A stretch of 64,000 bases of DNA from Lysobacter_K sp043738095 (GTDB lineage Bacteria; Pseudomonadota; Gammaproteobacteria; Xanthomonadales; Xanthomonadaceae). Each line of letters begins with the position of its first letter. The first letter of the stretch is position 1. A model generated the notes under the pieces. It was not told the origin of the DNA, searched no databases, and worked only from the letters and a program-made list of their open reading frames with translations. The translations under genes were made by a program, and so were the position numbers. Below, in pieces: positions 38,441-49,192 of the stretch. The DNA lies in assembly GCA_043738095.1 (NCBI GenBank), contig JAYSZI010000039.1, positions 34,805-98,804 of the forward strand, in the 5' to 3' direction.

Positions 38441-39569
38441 TCAAACCGCGTCGCTGCGTTTCGAGCCCGCCTCCAGACCCGCCTTCAGGCTGGCTTCGAC
38501 AAACTCGTCGAGGTCGCCATCGAGCACCTTCTGGGTATCGCTGCGCTCGATGCCCGTGCGCAGATCCTTGATCCGGCTCTGGTCGAGCACGTAATTGCGG
38601 ATCTGGCTGCCCCAGCCGATGTCGGACTTGGTCGCTTCCAGCGCGTCCTTCTCGACATTACGTAACTGGACCTCACGCTCGTACAACCGCGCCGCCAACA
38701 TCTTCATGGCAGTGGCACGGTTGGCGTGTTGGCTGCGACCGGTCTGGCAGGCGACGACGGTGTTGGTCGGGATGTGGGTGATGCGCACTGCCGATTCGGT
38801 CTTGTTGACGTGCTGGCCGCCGGCCCCGGACGCGCGATAGACGTCGGTGCGCAGGTCGGCGGGGTTGATCACGATGTCGATGTCGTCATCGACTTCCGGC
38901 GACACGAACACCGAGGTGAAGCTGGTGTGGCGGCGGTTGTCCGAGTCGAACGGCGACTTGCGCACCAATCGGTGCACGCCCGTTTCGGTCTTGAGCCAGC
39001 CGTAGGCGAAGTCGCCCTCGACCCGAAACGTCGCCGACTTTATCCCGGCGACGTCGCCGCCGCTGACTTCCATCAGCTCGGCCTTCCAGCCACGCGACTC
39101 GGCCCAACGCAGGTACATGCGCAGCAGGATCTCGGCCCAGTCCTGCGCCTCGGTCCCGCCCGCGCCGGCCTGGATATCGACGAACGCCGAATTGCCGTCC
39201 ATCTTGCCGGAGAACATGCGCTGGAATTCCAGCTTGTCGACGTCCTGCGCGTAGCGCTCGACGTCGGCCACCACGGCCTGCGCGGTGGACTCGTCGTCTT
39301 CCATCTCAGCCAGCTCGAGCAGTTCTTCTGCACCGACCAAGCCCTCCGTCATGGAGCGAGCGCCGATGACCACCTTTTCCAGCGCAGAACGCTCCCGGCC
39401 CAGCGCTTGTGCGCGTTCCGCATCGTTCCAGATCGTGGGGCTTTCGAGCTCGCGGTTTACTTCTTCGAGGCGTTCGACTTTGCTGTCGTAGTCAAAGATA
39501 CCCCCTGAGCGAATCCAGCCGACCCTTGAGGTCGGCGATGCGCTGGCGGACGGGATTGAGTTCGATCAT
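38441..39569 (-). CDS. prfB: Peptide chain release factor 2, with programmed +1 frameshift
   Basis: RF2 terminates translation at UGA and UAA. Translation begins at the ATG at 39569 (MIELNPVRQRIADLKGRLD), reads 25 codons to an in-frame TGA (39492-39494), and then shifts +1 to the main frame that ends at 38441, giving 375 residues in all. The shift site has the internal Shine-Dalgarno AGGGGG, then TAT CTT TGA C. The main frame has the codon-recognition tripeptide 'RKSPFDSDNRR' and the catalytic 'GAGGQHVNKTESAVRITHIPT'. A simple ORF call from 39373 would miss the start. recJ lies upstream across a 426-bp gap. Confidence 0.96.
39488..39506 (-). promoter_or_regulatory. RF2 autoregulatory +1 frameshift site
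   Basis: On the coding strand AGGGGG TAT CTT TGA C. The slippery CUU codon precedes the UGA stop, and an anti-Shine-Dalgarno pairing site lies upstream with the canonical spacing. Low RF2 lets the ribosome slip to GAC and complete the protein. Confidence 0.95.
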
Positions 39570-39995
39570 GTCCGTTCTATTGGCTGTTGCACGAGACCGC
39601 AGATTCTAGCAGCCGGGGGCTCAAATTGACCTCGAACTCCCTTACCGCGTGACCACCTTCCTTACGGTCGTCACCCCTTCCGTCCATCCGCGTACAACGA
39701 CACAACGAACATGGCGACTACGAACAACCCTCAGCACGGGTTCTCCTGTGGATTTCAGCCGCACCGTGCCCCGCGGGGCCTTCTGCGTAGCCCCTCTGCC
39801 GGGCAGCGCCGAAACCCGTGCCCGGGGCCCGACTACAACTCGGTGGCGCTGAGGACCAGTTGCGGGCGTCGCAGACTCTTCGTAGGACTGGAATGGAGGT
39901 ATCGCTGACCCCGGAAATTAAGGTTGAAAGTCGCGTCATCTCCAACCGATAGAGGCTGGTCCACTGCAATACCATTCCATCCACCTAAACCCCTG
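39570..39995. other. 426-bp gap between recJ and prfB, no gene recognised
   Basis: No convincing gene, tRNA or terminator is seen. Reading the minus strand just past recJ gives a short open stretch containing 'GDDATFNLNFRGQRYLH' before a stop. This faintly resembles the 'FNLRFPGQYxD' tail of RHS/YD-repeat proteins, so it could be a degraded remnant. A GC palindrome GCCCCGCGGGGC lies near 39769. The prfB promoter should lie in the last 150 bp before 39569. Confidence 0.4.
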
Positions 39996-41732
39996 CTACA
40001 ACGCCTCGCGGTGCGTGACGACCAATTGCACCGCGTTGCCGCCGCGGTAGTCGTCCGCTTCGAGTCGATAGGCGACGCGGATGCGATCGGGCGGCGGCGT
40101 GCCGTTCCACCCGCCGAAGTCGATCGCATTCAGGCGCAACCCGGACTTGCCCAACGGGCCGAGCTCCAACTTGAGATGACGCTCTCCCACAACGCGCCAG
40201 GCGAGCACGTCAAAGTCACCATCGAACTGCGGCTCCGGGAACCCCTGCCCCCAGGGGCCACCGTCGCGCAGGGCGTCAGCACTTCCGCGGGTGAACTCGT
40301 CGTGGCCCAGTTCCCCATCGCTCAGGACAGCGGCGTGCAACATCTCAGCGCTCAAGGTCCGCTCGGCGTGGGCCCGAAAAGCTTCGCGGAATGCGACCAG
40401 GTCAGTGGCCTGCAGCGACAGTCCTGCCGCCATCGCATGGCCGCCGAAGCGCTCAATCAAGCCGGGCGACTGCACGTTGACCGCCGCCAACGCATCGCGG
40501 ATATGAAAACCCGGAATCGAGCGGGCCGAGCCGCGTAGCGTTTCGCCGCCCGGCTCGGCCGGGGCGAACGCGATCACTGGGCGGTGGGCACGGTCCTTCA
40601 TCTTCGAGGCGACCAGGCCCACCACGCCGGGGTGCCAGTCGCTATCGAACAGGCAGATCGCGGCGGGCCAGCCCGCAGCCACGTCGGTATGTTCGAGTGC
40701 GATCCGCGCCATCGCCGACTCCGCCTCATCGGTCATCTGTTGCTGCACGGCGCGACGCTCGCCGTTGATTTCGTTGAGCGTCGCGGCAATCTCGCGCGCC
40801 TGGCTGAGGTCGTCGGTCAGCAGGCATTCAATGCCGAGCGTCATGTCTTCGAGCCGGCCCGCTGCGTTGAGCCGCGGGGCGATCGCAAAGCCGATGTCAC
40901 TGGCGGTCAACCGCGCGGGGTCACGCTGCGCCACATCGATCAACGCGCGCAGCCCGGCACAGCCGCGACCGGCTCGCAGGCGGCGCAATCCGGCGCTGAC
41001 CAAGGCGCGGTTGTTGGTGTCGAGTGGCACCAAGTCAGCGACCGTGCCGACTGCGACCAGATCCAACAGCACCGACAGGTCGGGCACTTCGCCGCCGAAT
41101 GCGTCGGTCGCGCGTAGGTGCCGGCGCAGCGCGAGCAGCACATAGAACATCACGCCAACGCCGGCCAGCGCCTTGCTTGGAAACAAATCGCCGCGTTGGT
41201 TCGGATCGACGATCACGTCGGCTGGCGGCAACGTGTCGCCGGGTAGATGGTGATCGGTGACCAGCACCTGCCAGCCGCGCGCCTTGGCCGCGGTGATGCC
41301 GGCGTGGCAGGCGATACCGTGATCGACGGTGACGAGCAGGTCCGGCTGGATCGCGGCGATTTCGTCGACCAAAGCCGGCGACAGGCCGTAGCCATGGATC
41401 ATGCGGTTGGGCACCGCGTGCGATACGCGCTGCGCGCCGAGCAGGCGCAGGCCACGCACGCCGACCGCGCACGCGGTCGCGCCGTCGCAGTCGAAATCGC
41501 CGACCACGACGATGTGGCGGTGATTCGCGATGGCGTCTGCCAGCAAGCGACTTGCGGCATCGAGCCCGCCCAAGGTGTCGGGCGGCAGCAGTTGCGCGAG
41601 TTTCGGCTGCGCCTGCTCGATCGACAGCGCGCCACGAGCAGCGTACAGACGAGCGAGCAGCGGCGGCACCTGACCGGGCCAACTGCCCGGCGCGGCGGCT
41701 TCGCGACGGCGCAGCGTGGCGCTAGGCGTCAT
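39996..41732 (-). CDS. recJ: Single-stranded-DNA-specific exonuclease RecJ
   Basis: RecJ is the 5'-3' ssDNA exonuclease of RecF-pathway recombination and base-excision and mismatch repair. It is 578 residues, the family length. The DHH-family motifs are 'VVVGDFDCDGATACAVG', 'LLVTVDHGIACH' and 'VTDHHLPGDTLPPADVIVDPNQ'. The C-terminal DHHA1/OB part has 'GVVGLVASKMKDRAHRPVIAF' and 'GGHAMAAGLSL'. It sits between rpfE and prfB. Confidence 0.97.
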   Translation of the reverse strand: MTPSATLRRREAAAPGSWPGQVPPLLARLYAARGALSIEQAQPKLAQLLPPDTLGGLDAASRLLADAIANHRHIVVVGDFDCDGATACAVGVRGLRLLGAQRVSHAVPNRMIHGYGLSPALVDEIAAIQPDLLVTVDHGIACHAGITAAKARGWQVLVTDHHLPGDTLPPADVIVDPNQRGDLFPSKALAGVGVMFYVLLALRRHLRATDAFGGEVPDLSVLLDLVAVGTVADLVPLDTNNRALVSAGLRRLRAGRGCAGLRALIDVAQRDPARLTASDIGFAIAPRLNAAGRLEDMTLGIECLLTDDLSQAREIAATLNEINGERRAVQQQMTDEAESAMARIALEHTDVAAGWPAAICLFDSDWHPGVVGLVASKMKDRAHRPVIAFAPAEPGGETLRGSARSIPGFHIRDALAAVNVQSPGLIERFGGHAMAAGLSLQATDLVAFREAFRAHAERTLSAEMLHAAVLSDGELGHDEFTRGSADALRDGGPWGQGFPEPQFDGDFDVLAWRVVGERHLKLELGPLGKSGLRLNAIDFGGWNGTPPPDRIRVAYRLEADDYRGGNAVQLVVTHREAL

Positions 41733-41744
41733 GGGGCATGAGCG

Positions 41745-42686
41745 TCATGGGGCGAGTGAGCTCAACGGCCGGCGCCAGAACCGCCAGCGCTGGCGCGCTT
41801 CCAGCGTGTAGCGCGCGCCGTCGGCAAAATCGTAGGTTGCGATGTCGAGGCGTCCGGCAGCGAGGTCCGCCATCACTGGTACGAACCACTCCGCTTGCAG
41901 CGCGGCCAGATTGCGTAGCTCGCGCAAGTCGAACACACGATGGCCGTCGTCGCCCCCGCCCGCGGGCCAGCGCGCCGGCAATGACGAGGCCGGCACATTT
42001 GCCAGAAACGCGAACGCCTGCACCGCGTCGTCGTCGCTGTGGACGTGGCTGAACTCGCAACGGACATGATCGGGCAACGGCCCCGGGCCCCAGAACCACA
42101 GCGAATTGATCGGCAACAGTCCGCGCGCGACGCGCTCGGCATTGCAGGGATGGTTGTGCAACAGCACCTGCGCCTCACTGAGCAGTGCACGCCAGCGGCG
42201 GCCGTCGTTGCCTTCGGGCAACAGATCGAACACGTCGGCGCCCAGCGCGTCGTCGGGGCTGGTGAAAACGGGCATCTTCGCCCCGAGCGGCAAGCGCAGA
42301 TACCAGTGCCAAGGCGCGGCCGCGTCGATCGGAAAACCGGTGTCACCAAACAGCGGCTTCAAGGGTGCCAGCAACGCTTCCGCGTCCTCGGCCGTCAGTG
42401 ATAACGCTGGCCCATGCGCCATCAGGCGCGCGCCGCTCATGTCGGGCTGCACGAACACCGGATCGGCGCGCAACCACGCGGCGTTGGCGGCGTCGCCCGC
42501 CTCGCGCTGGCGCGTCGCCGCCGCCACTGGCCAGCCACGGGGAAGCACATCGAACATGCGGCTGCGTTGGCTGGTGGTAACCAGGGCGCGGTCGGCCCGT
42601 GCCAACCATTGCCCGAGTTCGATGGGTAGGCGCTGCTCAGCCAGTCGGGAGCGTTCGGGCAACAGCAGCGTGGCGGCCGTGACCAT
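41745..42686 (-). CDS. rpfE: RpfE-type protein (putative phosphoglycerate-mutase-related)
   Basis: This 313-residue protein is at the rpfE position between greA and recJ and matches that family: 'TLLLPERSRLAEQRLP' at the start, 'PVFVQPDMSGARLMAHG', 'PWHWYLRLP', 'EAQVLLHNHPCNAERVARGLLPINSLWFWGPGPLP'. The family is often annotated as a phosphoglycerate-mutase-like regulatory protein, and its biochemical function is unproven. No signal peptide or membrane helix is seen. Only 12 bp separate its end from the recJ start, and greA ends 4 bp before its ATG, so greA-rpfE-recJ is probably one transcript. Confidence 0.85.
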   Translation of the reverse strand: MVTAATLLLPERSRLAEQRLPIELGQWLARADRALVTTSQRSRMFDVLPRGWPVAAATRQREAGDAANAAWLRADPVFVQPDMSGARLMAHGPALSLTAEDAEALLAPLKPLFGDTGFPIDAAAPWHWYLRLPLGAKMPVFTSPDDALGADVFDLLPEGNDGRRWRALLSEAQVLLHNHPCNAERVARGLLPINSLWFWGPGPLPDHVRCEFSHVHSDDDAVQAFAFLANVPASSLPARWPAGGGDDGHRVFDLRELRNLAALQAEWFVPVMADLAAGRLDIATYDFADGARYTLEARQRWRFWRRPLSSLAP

Positions 42687-42690
42687 GACT

Positions 42691-43167
42691 TCAGCCGTTG
42701 TAACGGACGCCGATGATGTCGTATTCGCGGATACCGCCTGGCGCCTCGATGGTGACGCTGTCGCCCTCGTTTTTGCCGATCAGCGCGCGGGCCACCGGCG
42801 AGGAAATGGCGATGAGTCCCTGCTTGATGTCAGCTTCGAGGTCGCCGACGATCTGATAGGTCGTTTCTTCATCGGTGTCCGTGTCAGCCAGGTTCACCGT
42901 CGCGCCGAACACGACGCGTGAGCCGGGATTGAGCGCGGCGACGTCGATGACCTGGGCATGCGACAGCTCGCCCTCGAGCCGCTTGATACGACCCTCGATA
43001 AAACTCTGCTGCTCGCGCGCGGCGTGGTACTCGGCGTTTTCTTTGAGGTCGCCGTGCGCACGCGCCTCGGCAATGGCATTGATGACGGCCGGGCGCTTGA
43101 CGGACTTGAGATCTTCGAGTTCGGCGCGCAGGCGGCGGGCGCCTTGGGTGGTCAATGGTGCTTGCAT
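42691..43167 (-). CDS. greA: Transcription elongation factor GreA
   Basis: GreA rescues backtracked RNA polymerase by stimulating transcript cleavage. It is 158 residues: an N-terminal coiled coil with acidic tip ('ARAHGDLKENAEYHAAREQQSFIEGRIKRLE') and a C-terminal FKBP-like domain ('YQIVGDLEADIKQGLIAISSPVARALIGKNEGD'). Tip residues D and E for metal coordination are present (GDLKENAEYHAA). A REP-like sequence lies between it and carB upstream. Confidence 0.98.
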   Translation of the reverse strand: MQAPLTTQGARRLRAELEDLKSVKRPAVINAIAEARAHGDLKENAEYHAAREQQSFIEGRIKRLEGELSHAQVIDVAALNPGSRVVFGATVNLADTDTDEETTYQIVGDLEADIKQGLIAISSPVARALIGKNEGDSVTIEAPGGIREYDIIGVRYNG

Positions 43168-43253
43168 TGCAAAATCCTCGTGCCGGCCTGCGGCGGTCTG
43201 TCTAGTTCGATTATCGATTGTGCGGGCAATGGCAGGGGCAATTGCAACTTCTG

Positions 43254-43286
43254 ATTGCCATTACTCCAACGAACGCTGGGATCGGT
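43254..43286. repeat. Degenerate REP-like element between carB and greA
   Basis: 'gattgccattactccaacga' and the following 'acgctgggatc' resemble an inverted, mutated copy of the repeat at 8484-8638 (cgccatcccagcgaacgcgggg on that strand). It lies in the 221-bp carB-greA gap, which has no gene. Confidence 0.45.
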
Positions 43287-43388
43287 GTGGACGCCGCTTC
43301 CTGGCTCCCCATGCGGGGAGCCCGATGGGTGCCTGCATTCATCTGGTTGCCGCCAAGAGCGCCAGCCCCTCTGAGACGCGTCAACCGC

Positions 43389-46634
<3,246 letters not shown>

Positions 46635-46641
46635 GGTGTCC

Positions 46642-47085
46642 TCAGTAAAGTCGTTCCTGCCACGCGTCGGGCGCGCGCCAGGTGATCTGATCGGGCGATC
46701 GAGCGTCGGTCGCGCCTTGGTTTACCGCAATCAGCACGGCCTGCTGCATCGAAGCCCAGCTGTCAGCCGTCGCGCCGATGCGTGCGCCGAGCCGGTTGTT
46801 ATGCGCGTCCATCGCACGGCTGGCGGTGCCCAGACCGTCGCGCTCCATCGTCGTTGTCACCCAATCCACACATCGCGGCGAGCTGGTGTAGGCAACGACT
46901 GCGCTGGCAAGCGAATGGCGGTAGGCATCGGCTGGCCCGTTGCGGCCGCCGGGTAGATCGGCGGCGAAAAACCGGGAGTACACCGCGGCCATCACGAACA
47001 CCGGATATGCGGCAAGCAGCATCGCAACGACAAGCACGCGGCGCCAAGACCGTTTGCGCACGCTTCTTGCTGCGATCGGATTCAT
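46642..47085 (-). CDS. Small membrane-anchored or secreted DUF6973-like protein inside carAB
   Basis: This 147-residue protein has a basic N-terminus and a hydrophobic helix (about 16-36), which is either a signal or an anchor. The mature part carries 'GPADAYRHSLASAVVAY' (H57) and 'AMDAHNNRLGARIG' (H95-N-N). This D-x-x-R-H plus D-x-H-N-N-x-x-G pattern is, from memory, that of the DUF6973 group, whose function is unknown. Its ATG overlaps the carA stop (ATGA at 47082-47085) and its end is 7 bp before carB, so it is translationally coupled within the carAB operon. Why an envelope protein is made with carbamoyl-phosphate synthase is unclear. Confidence 0.78.
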   Translation of the reverse strand: MNPIAARSVRKRSWRRVLVVAMLLAAYPVFVMAAVYSRFFAADLPGGRNGPADAYRHSLASAVVAYTSSPRCVDWVTTTMERDGLGTASRAMDAHNNRLGARIGATADSWASMQQAVLIAVNQGATDARSPDQITWRAPDAWQERLY

Positions 47086-48221
47086 TGGGCCTGCTGTATC
47101 AGCGCAACGAACTTGTCGAACAGCGGCGCGACGTCGTGCGGACCCGGGCTGGCTTCCGGGTGGCCCTGGAAACTGAAAGCGGGCGCATCGGTCAGCTCGA
47201 TGCCCTGGTTGCTACCGTCGAACAGCGAGCGGTGGGTGACGCGCACGTTCGCCGGCAGCGTCGCCTCGTCGACTGCGAAGCCGTGGTTCTGGCTGGTGAT
47301 CATCACCCGGCCGCTGTCGAGGTCCTGCACCGGATGATTGGCGCCGTGGTGGCCGAACTTCATCTTGACCGTGTGCGCGCCGACCGCCAGGCCGAGCAAC
47401 TGGTGGCCGAGGCAGATGCCGTAGGTGGGCAGCTTGCGGGCGACAAACTGCTGGATCGCGGCGATCGCGTAATCGCACGGGGCCGGATCGCCCGGCCCGT
47501 TGGACAGGAACACGCCATCGGGATTGAGCGCGAAGACCTCGTCGGCCGACGTCTGCGCCGGCACCACGGTCACGCGGCAGCCGCGCTCGGCAAGCATGCG
47601 CAGGATGTTGAGCTTGCAGCCGAAGTCGTAGGCGACCACATGGAATTTCGCGTCGGCCTGCGCAAACGTGTTGCGGTCAAGGTCGAGCTGGCCGTCGCGC
47701 CACTCGTAGCGCTCGCGAGTGCTGACTTCCTTCGCCAAGTCCATGCCCTTGAGGCCGGGGAACTTGCGGGCCGCTTCGATCGCCTTGTCGCGATCGAGCG
47801 CCCCACCGGGCGACGAAGCCGCCAATACCGCACCATTCTGCGCCCCGGTGTCCCGCAACAGGCGCGTGAGCTTGCGGGTATCGATATCGGCAATGGCGAC
47901 CACACCGCGTGCAGCCAGCCATTGCGGCAACGCCACCTGGTTGCGCCAGTTGCTCGGGCGGCGCGGTACGTTGCGCACGATCAGACCCGACGCCCACACC
48001 GTGGGCGCTTCGTCGTCCTGATCGGTGCAACCGGTGTTGCCAACGTGCGGATAGGTCAGCGTGACGAGCTGGCGCGCGTAGGACGGGTCAGTGAGGATTT
48101 CCTGGTAGCCCGTGATCGCGGTATTGAACACGACCTCGCCGATGCTCAGGCCGGGCGCGCCTACGGAAACGCCCTCGAAAACGGTGCCGTCTTCGAGCGC
48201 GAGGATTGCGGGATGGGTCAC
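47082..48221 (-). CDS. carA: Carbamoyl-phosphate synthase small subunit
   Basis: CarA is the glutamine amidotransferase subunit that passes ammonia to CarB. I chose the GTG at 48221 ('VTHPAILALEDGTVFEG'), giving 379 residues, equal to the family length. An ATG 25 codons upstream adds sequence without similarity. The class I triad is present: Cys in 'YGICLGHQLLGLA' and His/Glu in 'FSFQGHPEASPGPHD'. The N-terminal CPSase domain has 'VVFNTAITGYQEILTDPSYARQLVTLTYPHVGNTG'. It is followed by the DUF6973-like gene and carB; dapB lies upstream on the same strand. Confidence 0.95.
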   Translation of the reverse strand: MTHPAILALEDGTVFEGVSVGAPGLSIGEVVFNTAITGYQEILTDPSYARQLVTLTYPHVGNTGCTDQDDEAPTVWASGLIVRNVPRRPSNWRNQVALPQWLAARGVVAIADIDTRKLTRLLRDTGAQNGAVLAASSPGGALDRDKAIEAARKFPGLKGMDLAKEVSTRERYEWRDGQLDLDRNTFAQADAKFHVVAYDFGCKLNILRMLAERGCRVTVVPAQTSADEVFALNPDGVFLSNGPGDPAPCDYAIAAIQQFVARKLPTYGICLGHQLLGLAVGAHTVKMKFGHHGANHPVQDLDSGRVMITSQNHGFAVDEATLPANVRVTHRSLFDGSNQGIELTDAPAFSFQGHPEASPGPHDVAPLFDKFVALIQQAQ

Positions 48222-48397
48222 GGGGTTCGCCTTGGCTGCCGGAGGGTGCTGACGCCGCTGGCTGCAGATCGGAAAAACCGGGTTGCAGCAAAACACGGAC
48301 GCGGTGCGGGACCGGTCCGGGAAGCAGGGTTCAGGCGAGCGAGAATTCTAGCGGCGAGGCGGCTTCGACGCCAGCCTAAATTGCGCCGTGGCCCGGT

Positions 48398-49117
48398 TCA
48401 GGACAGCAAATCACGCAGCCGGTACAGCCCCGGGGCCCGCCCCGGCAAGCGCGTAGCGGCATGGAGCGCCCCACGGGCAAAGATGTCGCGATTGGTCGCG
48501 CGGTGGTTCAGTTCGATACGCTCGCCGAGGCCGGTGAACTGAACGAAGTGTTCACCGACGATGTCGCCGGCGCGCAGCGATGCGTAGCGTGGTGCCGCAC
48601 CACCCTGCTCAGCCCCGGCGCCCAAAGCCAACGCGGTGCCCGATGGTGCGTCGAGCTTGTACACGTGGTGGGACTCGACGATGTCGCAGTCCCAGCCCGG
48701 CAAAGCCGCGGCGGCGCGTTCGACCAACTCGCTGAGCACGGCCACGCCGAGGCTGAAGTTCGCCGCCCACAGGATCGGCAGTCGCGCCGACGCCTGTTGC
48801 AACGTCTCGCGTTGTACGGCTTCAAGACCCGTGGTCCCCGATACCAGCGCCGCGCCGCGTTTGCTACACAGGCCGAGGATGGCGTCAAAGCCATCGGGCA
48901 AACTGAAGTCGATGGCGACATCGAACGCGGGCACAGCGTGCAGCTCGTTGCCGGTGAAATACGGCACGCCATCGACGATGCGTTGCGCGAGCTTGGTGCG
49001 GGACACCGCCGCTACTACCGAGACATCCGTGCGGGTCGGCGCCAAACGCAGCAAGGCCTGACCCATGCGCCCGGAGGCACCGTGGATCAACAAGCGAGTG
49101 GGGTATGTCGGGTTCAT
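48398..49117 (-). CDS. dapB: 4-hydroxy-tetrahydrodipicolinate reductase
   Basis: DapB catalyses the NAD(P)H-dependent step of lysine and meso-diaminopimelate synthesis. The ATG at 49117 ('MNPTYPTRLLIHGASGRMGQALLRLA') gives 239 residues; a start 12 codons upstream is less likely. The nucleotide site is G13-A-S-G-R-M-G; 'SGTTGLEAVQRETL' and the catalytic 'ESHHVYKLDAPSGTALAL' with the His pair and Lys are present. It is slightly shorter than the E. coli enzyme (273), as usual for this order. It lies just upstream of carA on the same strand. Confidence 0.95.
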   Translation of the reverse strand: MNPTYPTRLLIHGASGRMGQALLRLAPTRTDVSVVAAVSRTKLAQRIVDGVPYFTGNELHAVPAFDVAIDFSLPDGFDAILGLCSKRGAALVSGTTGLEAVQRETLQQASARLPILWAANFSLGVAVLSELVERAAAALPGWDCDIVESHHVYKLDAPSGTALALGAGAEQGGAAPRYASLRAGDIVGEHFVQFTGLGERIELNHRATNRDIFARGALHAATRLPGRAPGLYRLRDLLS

Positions 49118-49192
49118 CCCACGCAGGCTATCGAGGCACGGCCGGAGCGACAAGGTGCCGTCCCACTTTTGACCCAGCGGAAGCCCTCCGGC

